Shown here piece by piece: positions 10,024-19,180 of a DNA stretch of 47,598 nucleotides. Numbering within the stretch: position 1 is the first letter of the stretch; each line of letters begins with the position of its first letter. The position numbers were made by a program, and so were the translations under genes. This DNA is from Alphaproteobacteria bacterium RIFCSPHIGHO2_12_FULL_63_12 (GTDB lineage: Bacteria; Pseudomonadota; Alphaproteobacteria; Caulobacterales; Parvularculaceae), in contig MEMM01000132.1 in assembly GCA_001767925.1 (NCBI GenBank), positions 39,807-87,404 of the forward strand, given 5' to 3'. The notes below the pieces were generated by a model. It saw nothing but the letters and a program-made list of their open reading frames with translations. It did not search any database and was not told the origin of the DNA.

Positions 10024-11352
10024 ATGGCGTCAACTTTTGATCTCATCTTGAAGAACGGAACCGTCGTCAATCAGGACGGCGAGGCGAAGCGCGATGTCGG
10101 CGTCCTTGCCGGGCGCATCGCCGAGATCGGCGACTTGTCGCGCGCCTCGGCGGGCGAGACGATCGATTGCGCCGGCCTGCACGTGTTGCCGGGCGTCATC
10201 GACACCCAGGTCCATTTCCGCGAGCCAGGACCGACGCACAAGGAAGACCTCGAATCGGGGAGCCGCTCGGCGGTTCTGGGCGGCGTCACCGCCGTCTTTG
10301 AAATGCCGAACACCAATCCGCTGACGACGACGGCGGCGGCGCTCGAAGACAAGCTCGCGCGCGCGCATCACCGGATGTTCTGCGACCACGCCTTTTATGT
10401 CGGCGCCACGCATCAAAACCCGAAAGACCTCGCCGAGCTTGAACGCCTCAAAGGCGTTTGCGGCGTCAAGATTTTCATGGGCGCATCGACCGGCGATCTT
10501 TTGGTCGAGGATGACGCGGGCGTCCTCGACGTGTTGCGTCACGGATCGCGGCGCGTCGCGGTCCATTCCGAAGACGAGTTCATGCTGCGCGACAACAAGA
10601 AGTTCGCGCGCGAGGGCGACTGGACCTCGCACACCGATGTGAGAACGGCGGCGGCTGCGGTCTCGTCGACGATCCGCCTGTTGCGGCTGGCGCGTGAGGC
10701 GCGGCGGCGCATTCACGTTTTGCATGTGTCGACGGCGGATGAGGTTCCGCTCCTCGCCGCCGCGAAAGATATCGCAACGGCGGAAGTGACGCCGCAGCAT
10801 CTGACTCTCGCCGCGCCCGAATGTTATCGCGACCTCAAAGGCCTCGCGCAGATGAACCCGCCGCTGCGCGACGCGGGCCACCGCGACGGGCTGTGGGCCG
10901 GTCTTCAGCAAGGCGTCTTCGACGTCATCGGCTCCGATCACGCGCCGCATACGCTGGAAGAAAAGGCCAGGCCCTATCCCGCCTCGCCCTCCGGCATGCC
11001 GGGCGTGCAGACGCTCGTCCCCGTCATGCTCAATCACGTCGCGCAAGGCCGGCTCAGCCTCGCGCGCTTTGTCGATCTCGTCTGTCACGGCCCGAACCGG
11101 ATTTTCGCGCTCGCCGGCAAGGGACGCCTCGCCGCCGGTTACGACGCCGATTTCACCGTCGTCGACCTCAAGCGGCGGGAGACGATCACCCATCAATGGT
11201 CGGCGTCGCGCGTCGGCTGGACGCCGTTCGACGGCATGAACGTTCAGGGATGGCCGGTGATGACGATCATCCGCGGCCGGACGGTGATGCGGGAAAACGA
11301 AATCATCGGCGCGGCGATCGGCGAGCCCTTGCGGTTCCAGGATACGCTCTGA
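10024..11352 (+). CDS. pyrC: dihydroorotase
   Basis: LPGVIDTQVHFREPGPTHKEDLESGSRSAVLGGVTAVFEMPNT; IGSDHAPHTLEEK. Confidence 0.88.
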   Translation: MASTFDLILKNGTVVNQDGEAKRDVGVLAGRIAEIGDLSRASAGETIDCAGLHVLPGVIDTQVHFREPGPTHKEDLESGSRSAVLGGVTAVFEMPNTNPLTTTAAALEDKLARAHHRMFCDHAFYVGATHQNPKDLAELERLKGVCGVKIFMGASTGDLLVEDDAGVLDVLRHGSRRVAVHSEDEFMLRDNKKFAREGDWTSHTDVRTAAAAVSSTIRLLRLAREARRRIHVLHVSTADEVPLLAAAKDIATAEVTPQHLTLAAPECYRDLKGLAQMNPPLRDAGHRDGLWAGLQQGVFDVIGSDHAPHTLEEKARPYPASPSGMPGVQTLVPVMLNHVAQGRLSLARFVDLVCHGPNRIFALAGKGRLAAGYDADFTVVDLKRRETITHQWSASRVGWTPFDGMNVQGWPVMTIIRGRTVMRENEIIGAAIGEPLRFQDTL

Positions 11353-11445
11353 GAGTCCAGCCGAAAATTCTACTATCGCTGGCTGCAAATGGCGTTTTTC
11401 TGCGCTCCGGCGCTCACGTGCCGCTGCGGTTCCAGGATACGCTCT
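11330..11445. repeat. 21-bp exact direct repeat (tgcggttccaggatacgctct) bracketing a 74-bp insert
   Basis: copies at 11330-11350 and 11425-11445, read directly. Confidence 0.9.
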
Positions 11446-11453
11446 AGCGGCCG

Positions 11454-11882
11454 CTACTGGACTTCGTCGCCGCGAACGACATTGACGCTGTCGTCGTCCA
11501 CGCCGCGCTCTTCTTCATAGAGCGACGCCGTCAGGTTCGACACCAGCGCCTCGCCGGTCAGCGCGCGCGCCGCCGCATAATCCTCCGCGTCGCGGTCGCA
11601 ATAGGCGTAGCGCGATTGCGCCGACGCATAGCCGTCATTGAACGAGCCGACCATCTCGTCGCGCAGGTCGAATGACGGCTGTTCGAGATCGATGAGGCGT
11701 TTCATCCGGTCGCGCCAGATGTCGCCTTCGCGATCCGGCTCGCACAGGCGCCGGATATGATGCAGCTCGCCGAAGATCCCCGCCAGGCCGGTCAGCGCGG
11801 CGCGGCGCGATTCATAATCGTCCTGCGCGGCGGCCGGCAGCGCGGAGATCATCGTCAGAACAAGGAGGATTTTCTTCAGCAT
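11454..11882 (-). CDS. TIGR02301-family secreted protein
   Basis: MLKKILLVLTMISALPAAAQDDYESRRAALTGLAGIFGELHHIRRLC; start chosen inside ORF 11454..12401. Confidence 0.78.
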   Translation of the reverse strand: MLKKILLVLTMISALPAAAQDDYESRRAALTGLAGIFGELHHIRRLCEPDREGDIWRDRMKRLIDLEQPSFDLRDEMVGSFNDGYASAQSRYAYCDRDAEDYAAARALTGEALVSNLTASLYEEERGVDDDSVNVVRGDEVQ

Positions 11883-12367
11883 CAACGTCGCTTGCCCGCC
11901 GAATCGGGCGTTTGAACGGCGATATTGCGGAGTTTTTCCGCACGCGCAATGGCGGCGCGGGTCTCGTCCCAGGAAACCCGGGACAGCGCCTCGTCGAGCG
12001 CCGCGAACTCCGCCGCCGCCGCATCGTCGCCCGCCGCCGGCTCGCCCGCCACCCATTCCGCCCAATAATCGACCATGACGACATGGCGGTTGAAGTCGGG
12101 ATCGGCGCCGGCGGGGATCGCCTCGAAGACGCCGATCAGCCCGCCGAGGCGGATCGAGACGCCGGTTTCCTCCATGACTTCGCGGATGGCCGCATCTTCG
12201 AGCCGTTCGCCATGGTGAAGGCCGCCGCCGGGAATCGACCAGCGCCCCTTGAAGGGCGGTTTCCCGCGCTTGATGAGGAGAACCTCGCGTCCCCTGAAGA
12301 CGACCGCACCGACGCCGACCGATATTTGTTGTTCGCCCATAAGCGCGCTTATAACCGCTTTTATCAT
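11882..12367 (-). CDS. NUDIX hydrolase
   Basis: GGGLHHGERLEDAAIREVMEETG Nudix box; alternative start at 12337. Confidence 0.9.
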   Translation of the reverse strand: MIKAVISALMGEQQISVGVGAVVFRGREVLLIKRGKPPFKGRWSIPGGGLHHGERLEDAAIREVMEETGVSIRLGGLIGVFEAIPAGADPDFNRHVVMVDYWAEWVAGEPAAGDDAAAAEFAALDEALSRVSWDETRAAIARAEKLRNIAVQTPDSAGKRR

Positions 12368-13061
12368 GTGCGGAAGATTTTTGCTTGTCTCGCCGCCTCA
12401 CATCGTGCGCGATCTGCTCGATGTCGAGACCCGTGAGAATTTCCCGGCGCGCTACAACATCGCGCCGACGCAGCCGATCGCGATCGTGAAGATCGGCGAG
12501 CGGCGCGCGCGAGAATTCGCGCTCGTCCGCTGGGGCTTCATTCCCTCATGGGCGAAGAAGGATTATTTCGAAAAGGTCGGGACCAAGCCGCTGATCAACG
12601 CCCGCGGCGAGACCGTCGCCGACAAGCCGACTTTCCGGAGCGCTTTCAAGCGCCGCCGCTGCCTCATCCCCGCCGACGGTTTTTACGAGTGGCGCACCGA
12701 GAAGGGCGCGCGCCAGCCATACCTCCTCAAACCATCCGCAGGCGGTCTTTTCGCTTTCGGCGGCCTCTGGGAGACGGCGGTCGACCCCGACGGCGGCGAG
12801 ATCGACACCGCCGCGATCATCACGACGGCGGCCGGGCCCGACATCGCGCCGCTGCACAATCGCGAGCCCATTGTGATCGCGCGCGAGAATTTCGAAAAAT
12901 GGCTCGATATCGACGAACGCGAAACCGCGGCCGCAACCGCGCTGATCGCCGCGCAGCCAAAGGGCTTCTGGGCGATTCATCAAGTGTCGAAGGCGGTCAA
13001 CAATGCGCGCAATGAAGGCGAAGACCTCGCCCGCGAGATCGGGCAACGCGAGATGTTTTAG
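12366..13061 (+). CDS. SOS response-associated peptidase (SRAP, YedK/HMCES-like)
   Basis: starts MCGRF; ARYNIAPTQPIAIV, INARGETV, RRCLIPADGFYEW. Confidence 0.93.
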   Translation: MCGRFLLVSPPHIVRDLLDVETRENFPARYNIAPTQPIAIVKIGERRAREFALVRWGFIPSWAKKDYFEKVGTKPLINARGETVADKPTFRSAFKRRRCLIPADGFYEWRTEKGARQPYLLKPSAGGLFAFGGLWETAVDPDGGEIDTAAIITTAAGPDIAPLHNREPIVIARENFEKWLDIDERETAAATALIAAQPKGFWAIHQVSKAVNNARNEGEDLAREIGQREMF

Positions 13062-13085
13062 CGCGGGGGTTTTTCGCGCCGACCC

Positions 13086-13874
13086 TCAGGATTTTTTCAG
13101 CGGCGGCTGCGGGCGCGTGAACAGCCAGTCGGCGGCGCTCGAACCCTGCGCGCGGAATTTGTAGCCGTCGGCGTCGCTCTTCCTCAGCGCCGCCGGATCG
13201 TCGATGCGATTTGCAATCGCCCAGCGCGCCATCGACCCGCGCGCGCGTTTTGCGAAAAATTGCAGGGCGCGCAGCTTGCCGTCCTTTTCATCCTTGAAGG
13301 TCGGCGTGATCACTTCCGTGTCTAGGGCGTTGCGATCGACCGCCGTGAAATATTCGATCGACGCGAGATTGACGACGACGGGATTTTTGCGGCCCTTCAG
13401 CGTCTTGTTGATCTCTTTCGCGATCCGGTCGCCCCAGAACTCATAAAGGTTTTTGCCGCGCGGATTTTTCAGCGCCGATCCCATTTCAAGGCGGTAGGGC
13501 TCGATGAGATCGAGCGGGCGCAGCAGGCCGTAGAGGCCCGAGAGGATTCGAAGATGATCCTGCGCGAAAGCGAAATCCGCGGGCGTCATGGTTTTCGCGT
13601 TGAGCCCCAGATAAACCTCGCCGTTAAAGGCGAGCGCCGCCGCCTTTTGCGCATTTGATTTTCCGTCGCCGCGAAACGCCTGAAACCGCTCATGGTTGAG
13701 CGCGGCGAGCTTGTCGGAAATCGACATCATTTTTTTGAGCCGCGCCGGCGGAAGCTCTTTGGCGACGGCGGCGATCTCGCGCGCGTCCTTCAAAAACGTC
13801 GGCCTTGTCCCCTCAGGGGCGCCAGGGGCCGGGTCGAAATTCATGTTCTTGGCGGGGGAAAGCAGAATCAGCAT
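13086..13874 (-). CDS. yaaA: peroxide stress protein YaaA (UPF0246)
   Basis: MLILLSPAKNMNF; SGLYGLLRPLDLIEPYRLEMG; NLASIEYF. Confidence 0.93.
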   Translation of the reverse strand: MLILLSPAKNMNFDPAPGAPEGTRPTFLKDAREIAAVAKELPPARLKKMMSISDKLAALNHERFQAFRGDGKSNAQKAAALAFNGEVYLGLNAKTMTPADFAFAQDHLRILSGLYGLLRPLDLIEPYRLEMGSALKNPRGKNLYEFWGDRIAKEINKTLKGRKNPVVVNLASIEYFTAVDRNALDTEVITPTFKDEKDGKLRALQFFAKRARGSMARWAIANRIDDPAALRKSDADGYKFRAQGSSAADWLFTRPQPPLKKS

Positions 13875-13905
13875 GCGGGCGAGTTCGCATCATCCCGGTT
13901 CAAAA

Positions 13906-14325
13906 TCAACCGTCCGACGCGAGCGGCGCGACGCCCGGCACGCCATGCTTGCGCCGTTCGTCGACGAATTTCTCCTCACTGAACGGCCCCTTCACGGCGC
14001 GCGCCGGATCGGCGCGCGGGCCGTCGAAATCGCGGACGATATAATAATAGTCGCGCTCGTCCGGCGCGCCGACTTTGCGCACGGCGGCGGCGATGAAATC
14101 ATCGTCCCAGCCAAGCTCGACAACCGGCGCCGCGATGCGCTGATCGCAGCCGCCGGTGAATTTTTGATAGCAGATCAATTTGCCGGTCTCGACCATGACA
14201 ACGTCGCCGACCAGCATATAGGGACCGTCGATCCGCACGCCGCCGAGCGGCGGCGCCGGCCGGTCGCAACCGACGAGCGCCGCGATGATCGCAAGCGCAA
14301 ATCCCGCCCTGACGCCAAGTGTCAT
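13906..14325 (-). CDS. hypothetical lipoprotein
   Basis: signal peptide with lipobox-like AALVGCDRP. Confidence 0.6.
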   Translation of the reverse strand: MTLGVRAGFALAIIAALVGCDRPAPPLGGVRIDGPYMLVGDVVMVETGKLICYQKFTGGCDQRIAAPVVELGWDDDFIAAAVRKVGAPDERDYYYIVRDFDGPRADPARAVKGPFSEEKFVDERRKHGVPGVAPLASDG

Positions 14326-14372
14326 TCGCCCCTCCCCTTGGAAGACCGCCCGATCGTAGCAGCCGGGCGCGG

Positions 14373-15776
14373 CTAAATCATCTTCCCCGGATTCATGATC
14401 CCCTGCGGGTCGAGCGCCCGCTTGATCGCCCGCATCATGGCGATTTCGGCGGGCTGCTTGCGCCGCGCGATGTCGTCGCGGCGCGCAAGGCCGACGCCGT
14501 GCTCGGCGGAAATCGATCCGCGATGGCGATCGATGGCGTCATATACCGCCTGCTCGATGCGGTCTTCCGCCTGTTCGAACGCCGCGCGGTCGCCGCCCTC
14601 GGGCTGCAGGAGATCGTAGTGAATATTGCCGTCGCCCAGATGCCCGAAGGCGATGACGCGCGCGCCGGGATGAATCTTTTCGACCGCCTCGCCAGCGTCT
14701 TTCAGGAACGCCGGCACCGAGGCGACCGGCACCGAGACGTCGAATTTCGCCTGCGCGCCCTCGGGGCGCATCGCCACCGAGATGACGTGCCGCAAATGCC
14801 AGAACGCCGCCGCCTGCGCTTCATTTTCCGCGATCGTCGCATCGAGAATGAGGCCGGCCTCGAACGCATCGGCGAGTATCGCTTCAACATCGGCGCGCAA
14901 GGCGCCTTCGCGCCCCGACGAAAACTCGGCGAGAACATACCAGGGAAAGGGTTTGTCCAGCGGATCGCGCGCGCCAGGAATGTGCTTGTAGACAAGCCCG
15001 ATTGAAAATCGCGACATCAGCTCAAAGCTCGTCACATTGCCGCCGCTCGCGATCTGGGCGCGCGTCAGCATAGAGAGCGCGTCATCTGGCGAGGCGAGCG
15101 CGACAAACGCCGTCACCCGCTCGCGCGGCCGCGGAAAAAGTTTCAACGCGGCGCCGGTGACGACGCCGAGCGTCCCCTCGCCGCCGACGAAAAGCTGTTT
15201 CAGGTCATAGCCGGTATTGTCCTTGCGCAGACTTTTAAGCCCATTCCAGATTTCGCCGTCCGGCAAAACAACTTCAAGGCCGAGCACGAGATCGCGCATG
15301 TTGCCGTAGCGCAGCACATTGACCCCGCCGGCATTGGTCGAGATGACGCCGCCGATCTGGCAGGTGCCTTCCGATCCGATCGACAGGGGAAACAGGCGAT
15401 CGATCGCCGCCGCCGCCTGCTGCGCTTCGGCGAGCGTGACGCCGGCGTCGACCGTCAACGTCATGCCCTCGGCCGACGCCGCGCGGATCTTTCTCATCCG
15501 CCGCAGGGAGATCAAAATCTCGCCGTTCTGCGGCATCTGTCCGCCGACGAGGCCGGTGTTGCCGCCCTGCGGCGTGATCGCAACTTTCGCGCGCGCGCAG
15601 GTCCTGACGATTCGGGAGACTTCTTCCGCGCTCGCCGGTGCGACGACGAGCGAGGCTTTGCCCGGCCACCATCCGCGCAGCTCATGCACCAGCGGCTCGG
15701 CGTCGGCGCCGTCGATGACGCCTTTGGGACCGACGATCGCCCGGATGTCGCTGATCACGGTTTCGGGTGCGGTCAT
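14373..15776 (-). CDS. FAD-binding oxidoreductase (D-lactate/D-2-hydroxyglutarate dehydrogenase-like)
   Basis: ITPQGGNTGLVGGQMP, GGVISTNAGGVNVLRYGNMRD, FVGGEGTLGVVT, SAEHGVGL, DPQGIMNPGKMI. Confidence 0.92.
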   Translation of the reverse strand: MTAPETVISDIRAIVGPKGVIDGADAEPLVHELRGWWPGKASLVVAPASAEEVSRIVRTCARAKVAITPQGGNTGLVGGQMPQNGEILISLRRMRKIRAASAEGMTLTVDAGVTLAEAQQAAAAIDRLFPLSIGSEGTCQIGGVISTNAGGVNVLRYGNMRDLVLGLEVVLPDGEIWNGLKSLRKDNTGYDLKQLFVGGEGTLGVVTGAALKLFPRPRERVTAFVALASPDDALSMLTRAQIASGGNVTSFELMSRFSIGLVYKHIPGARDPLDKPFPWYVLAEFSSGREGALRADVEAILADAFEAGLILDATIAENEAQAAAFWHLRHVISVAMRPEGAQAKFDVSVPVASVPAFLKDAGEAVEKIHPGARVIAFGHLGDGNIHYDLLQPEGGDRAAFEQAEDRIEQAVYDAIDRHRGSISAEHGVGLARRDDIARRKQPAEIAMMRAIKRALDPQGIMNPGKMI

Positions 15777-15927
15777 GGTTTTCCTAAAGGGTGAAACGGC
15801 GGGGCAATCTTTGATCTCAGGACGCCGCCGTCAAGGCGGCGCGTCGTCCCGCTTCGCCTTTGGCGCGTTTTCAGCTAAAAGCGCCGCCGGCGCGTTGGAC
15901 AACAGGCAACTCAAAAAGGGCAATTCG

Positions 15928-16770
15928 ATGAAAATGGACACCCGCAGCTTGATGCTCGCGTTAATGGCGTCCGCCGCCGCACTCGCGGCGTGCGCGAAAA
16001 AAGCCGAGGCGCCGGCCGCGCCCGCCGAGGCCGCGCCAACAGCGCCCGCCGAAGAAGCGCCGACGGCGCCGGCGGCCGATTACGCCGCCGTCGCCGCAGC
16101 AGCTGTCGCCGACCCGGCGCGCTCGGCCGACGACCGCAAGGACGATGAACGCCGCAAACCGGCGACGGCGCTCGAATTTTTCGAGGTCGCGCCCGGCATG
16201 AGCGTTTTTGAAATCGAGGCGGGCGGCGGCTGGTACACCGAACTCCTGTCGCGCGCCGTCGGGCCGCAAGGCTCGGTCGTCATGCAGAACCCTGAAGGCT
16301 TCCTCTCTTTTGTCGGCGAGCAGATCAACGCGCGCCTTGCCGATAACCGCCTCGCCAATGTCCGGCAGTCGCTGTCGATTTTCGACACGCTCGACGCGCC
16401 CGACGCCAGCGTCGATCTTGTCACCTGGGTGCAGGGACCGCACGAGCTTTATTACAAGCCCGATGACGGTTCGACGCTCGGCGACCCGTCAGCGTCCTAC
16501 GCCGAAATATACCGCATCACGAAGCCCGGCGGCGCATTCGCCGTCATCGATCACTCAGCCGCCGCCGGCGCGCCGGAGACAAGCGGCAACGATCTTCACC
16601 GCATCGATCGCGCCATCGTCGTCGCCATGGCGCAGGCCGCGGGCTTCACGCTTGAGGCTGAAAGCGACTTTCTCGCCAACCCGGAAGACCCCAGAACCAT
16701 CGCGGTTTTCGACCCGGCGATCAGGGGGCATACGGACCAGTTCGCGCTGCGCTTCAGGAAACCGCGCTGA
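15928..16770 (+). CDS. exported lipoprotein with class I methyltransferase-like domain (COG4798-like)
   Basis: lipobox LAAC, Ala/Pro-rich linker, then MSVFEIEAGGGWYTELLSRAVG ... ITKPGGAFAVIDH. Confidence 0.75.
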   Translation: MKMDTRSLMLALMASAAALAACAKKAEAPAAPAEAAPTAPAEEAPTAPAADYAAVAAAAVADPARSADDRKDDERRKPATALEFFEVAPGMSVFEIEAGGGWYTELLSRAVGPQGSVVMQNPEGFLSFVGEQINARLADNRLANVRQSLSIFDTLDAPDASVDLVTWVQGPHELYYKPDDGSTLGDPSASYAEIYRITKPGGAFAVIDHSAAAGAPETSGNDLHRIDRAIVVAMAQAAGFTLEAESDFLANPEDPRTIAVFDPAIRGHTDQFALRFRKPR

Positions 16771-16776
16771 TTTTCA

Positions 16777-18348
16777 TCACGGCGCCGCGCTTCGCGTGAA
16801 GATGCGGCCATCCCAGTCGATGAAGATTTCGCCTGCCTTCGCGCCGCGCTTGAATTCAAAGAGCGACGGCGGATCGCCCCAGAGCCCGGCGTCGACGAAA
16901 TAGGAATCGCCGCCCGCCGGAACAGGATCGCCGTCTTTCACGCCGAGGCGGATCGTGAGCGATCCCCCGGCGTCGCCGACGACGACATCGCCGAGGCGAT
17001 CGTTGCGATAAACGCCGGCGAGCGTCGCGGCGTCCATGCTTGGCGGCCCCTTCGGCGCGCGCGCCTTCAGCTTCGCCATGTAATCGGCGATCGCAATCTT
17101 GCTCTTGTCGAACGACGCGCCGAGTTCGCCGAGACGTCGCGCCCATCGTTCATCCGCATCCGGCTTTTCAAGAAGCGAATCATAGATGAGCGCGGCGAGC
17201 CGGTGCGAGACGAGAACGCCGTCGCCGATCGCGTTGGTGAGGACGACGACGCCGATCCCGCGTTCCGGCATGAACGAGAAATGCGTTTCGCCGCCGAAGT
17301 GGTGCGAGAGCACCTCGCCTTCGTAGTCGGCGTCATACAGGCCAAGACCCGCGGCGAACCGCCGGAATTCGTAATAGGTCCAGTCGAGCTGAACCTGCCG
17401 CGCCTGCGTCTGCTCGACGACCCGTTTTGGAAACACGCTGGCGCCGTTCACCTCGCCGTCGCCAAGCTCGATCTGCGTCCAGCGCGCCATGTCGGCGATC
17501 GTCGAATAAGCGCCGCCGGCCGCGTGCATCTGCGCATCGGCCTTGGTGTAGGTTTTTTCAAACGACCCGCGCGCCGGCGTCAGATAGCTGACCGCCGCCG
17601 GCCCCGCTTCCGCCTTCGCGACATAGGTAAAGCTCGAATTCATGCCGGCCGGCGCAAAGACTTTCTCTTCGATCAGATCGCGCCAGTTCGCGCCGGTCGC
17701 GGCGCCGAGCGCATGCGCGCCTATGATCGGCGCGAAATTTGTGTAGTCGAATTCGATCGACCGTTCCTGCGCATGCGCGTTGACGTGCCGGACGAAATCT
17801 TCCTCCGGGATCGAGCCGAACGCCGCCGTCGCGTAATTGAGCCCGGAATCGATATAGGGAATCGTGTGGGTGAAATGAGCGCGCAGCGGTATCTGGGCGG
17901 CGTTGAGCGGCGCCGGCAGGGAAAGACCGGGGAGATATTCCGTCACCGGCGCGTCGAGCTTGACCTTGCCCTCATCTTGCAAGATCGCAGCGAGCGCGCC
18001 AAGAAACGTCTTGGTCGTCGACTTCAGATAGAACCGCGTATCGACGCTGACCGGCGCGCAGGCGCCGAGATCTTCAAAGCCGTAACCGCGAAGGAGCGCG
18101 ATCTTTCCGTCCTTGACGACGGCGACCGCCATGCCGGGCAGCAATTTCGAGTCGCGCCCGAACGCCGCGATTTTTTCTTCAAGTCTTTTCGAGACGAACC
18201 TGCGATCTACGGCGCCGCCGGCATTCGCGACAAATCCGCCGCAGCGGTCAGGCGACAAGGGCGCGTCCGCCGCCGACGCCGGCGCGAGCGATATGGCGGC
18301 GAGGGCGGCGGCCGACAACAAAACTGATTTCATCATGCGATCCATCAA
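16777..18348 (-). CDS. serine hydrolase (class C beta-lactamase/DD-peptidase family), secreted
   Basis: signal peptide; LKSTTKTFLGAL SxxK motif; YTNFAP; HHFGGETH. Confidence 0.87.
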   Translation of the reverse strand: MMDRMMKSVLLSAAALAAISLAPASAADAPLSPDRCGGFVANAGGAVDRRFVSKRLEEKIAAFGRDSKLLPGMAVAVVKDGKIALLRGYGFEDLGACAPVSVDTRFYLKSTTKTFLGALAAILQDEGKVKLDAPVTEYLPGLSLPAPLNAAQIPLRAHFTHTIPYIDSGLNYATAAFGSIPEEDFVRHVNAHAQERSIEFDYTNFAPIIGAHALGAATGANWRDLIEEKVFAPAGMNSSFTYVAKAEAGPAAVSYLTPARGSFEKTYTKADAQMHAAGGAYSTIADMARWTQIELGDGEVNGASVFPKRVVEQTQARQVQLDWTYYEFRRFAAGLGLYDADYEGEVLSHHFGGETHFSFMPERGIGVVVLTNAIGDGVLVSHRLAALIYDSLLEKPDADERWARRLGELGASFDKSKIAIADYMAKLKARAPKGPPSMDAATLAGVYRNDRLGDVVVGDAGGSLTIRLGVKDGDPVPAGGDSYFVDAGLWGDPPSLFEFKRGAKAGEIFIDWDGRIFTRSAAP

Positions 18349-18409
18349 TGGCTGCGCCTGTTTCGCACCAACGGCGGCGAAACTCTTGAACGGATGTAAC
18401 CTTAGTTGC

Positions 18410-19180
18410 TCAAAAGAGCCGGGAAAGCGTTTTCGGCGTCATCCCCGTCGCCGCTCGCATGTCGCGCGTCAGATGCGCCTGATCGGCGTAGCCTGACGAA
18501 ATCGACGCCGCGCCGAGCGACGACCGATCATAGATGATTTCGCGCGCGGCGCGGCCAAGGCGCGCGCGGCGCCGGTCTTCGCTGAGCGTGACGCCGAAAT
18601 GCGCCTTGTAAGCGCGCGACAGGTGCACGCGATGAACCTTCGCGTCGCGCGCGATCGCCGCCGAGCTGAGCCGCCCTTCAATAACCGCTTCCCTGGCGCG
18701 TTTCAGCCAGTAGGGCGGCGTCCGGCGCGAGGGGCGCGCGTCGTCCGACAAAAGCGCGGCGAGAATGTCGTCGGTCAGATCCTCGATCCGCTCGCCGTCG
18801 ATCGCCGCCATGGTGAGCGCGCGCACCAGCGCCGACCATTCCCGGCGCACCGCCTGCGCCGGCCGCACCCGCCATGCGTCCGCGGCGATTTCTTCATCAT
18901 CCTCGCCGGCGCGCCGCAGCGTGATCGAGAGGAGCAGCGCGCCGTCCGGTCCGAATTCGTTTTCATGCCGGAAGTTGCGCGGCTTGAAGGCCATCCACTG
19001 GCCGCCCGTATCGACGCTTTCACCGCGCGAGGCTTCCCGCTGGACGCCGGCCATGACGAGCGAAAAATGCGCGAGATCGTGCCGGTGCGGCGCCATGCGC
19101 TCGCCAGGCCCATAATAAGCGAAGCGCCATTCGGCGCGGTCGCTTTCATGCGCTATCTTGACGCCCAGTTTTTCCGTCAT
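18410..19180 (-). CDS. AraC-family transcriptional regulator
   Basis: C-terminal AraC-type double HTH (RDAKVHRVHLSRAYKAHFGVTLSED...GYADQAHLTRDMRAATGMTP). Confidence 0.88.
   Translation of the reverse strand: MTEKLGVKIAHESDRAEWRFAYYGPGERMAPHRHDLAHFSLVMAGVQREASRGESVDTGGQWMAFKPRNFRHENEFGPDGALLLSITLRRAGEDDEEIAADAWRVRPAQAVRREWSALVRALTMAAIDGERIEDLTDDILAALLSDDARPSRRTPPYWLKRAREAVIEGRLSSAAIARDAKVHRVHLSRAYKAHFGVTLSEDRRRARLGRAAREIIYDRSSLGAASISSGYADQAHLTRDMRAATGMTPKTLSRLF

Noticed and set aside
10030-11388. Long minus-strand ORF (452 aa) opposite dihydroorotase
   Set aside because: Arg/Asp/Glu-rich shadow ORF typical of GC-rich DNA; the plus strand encodes a clear enzyme.
10821-11447. ORF ending in a second LRFQDTL as a possible duplicated or fused gene
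   Set aside because: It is an off-frame reading of dihydroorotase; the shared tail comes from the 21-bp direct repeat.
17203-18327. 374-aa plus-strand ORF opposite the serine hydrolase
   Set aside because: Antisense shadow; the serine hydrolase has SxxK and signal peptide evidence.
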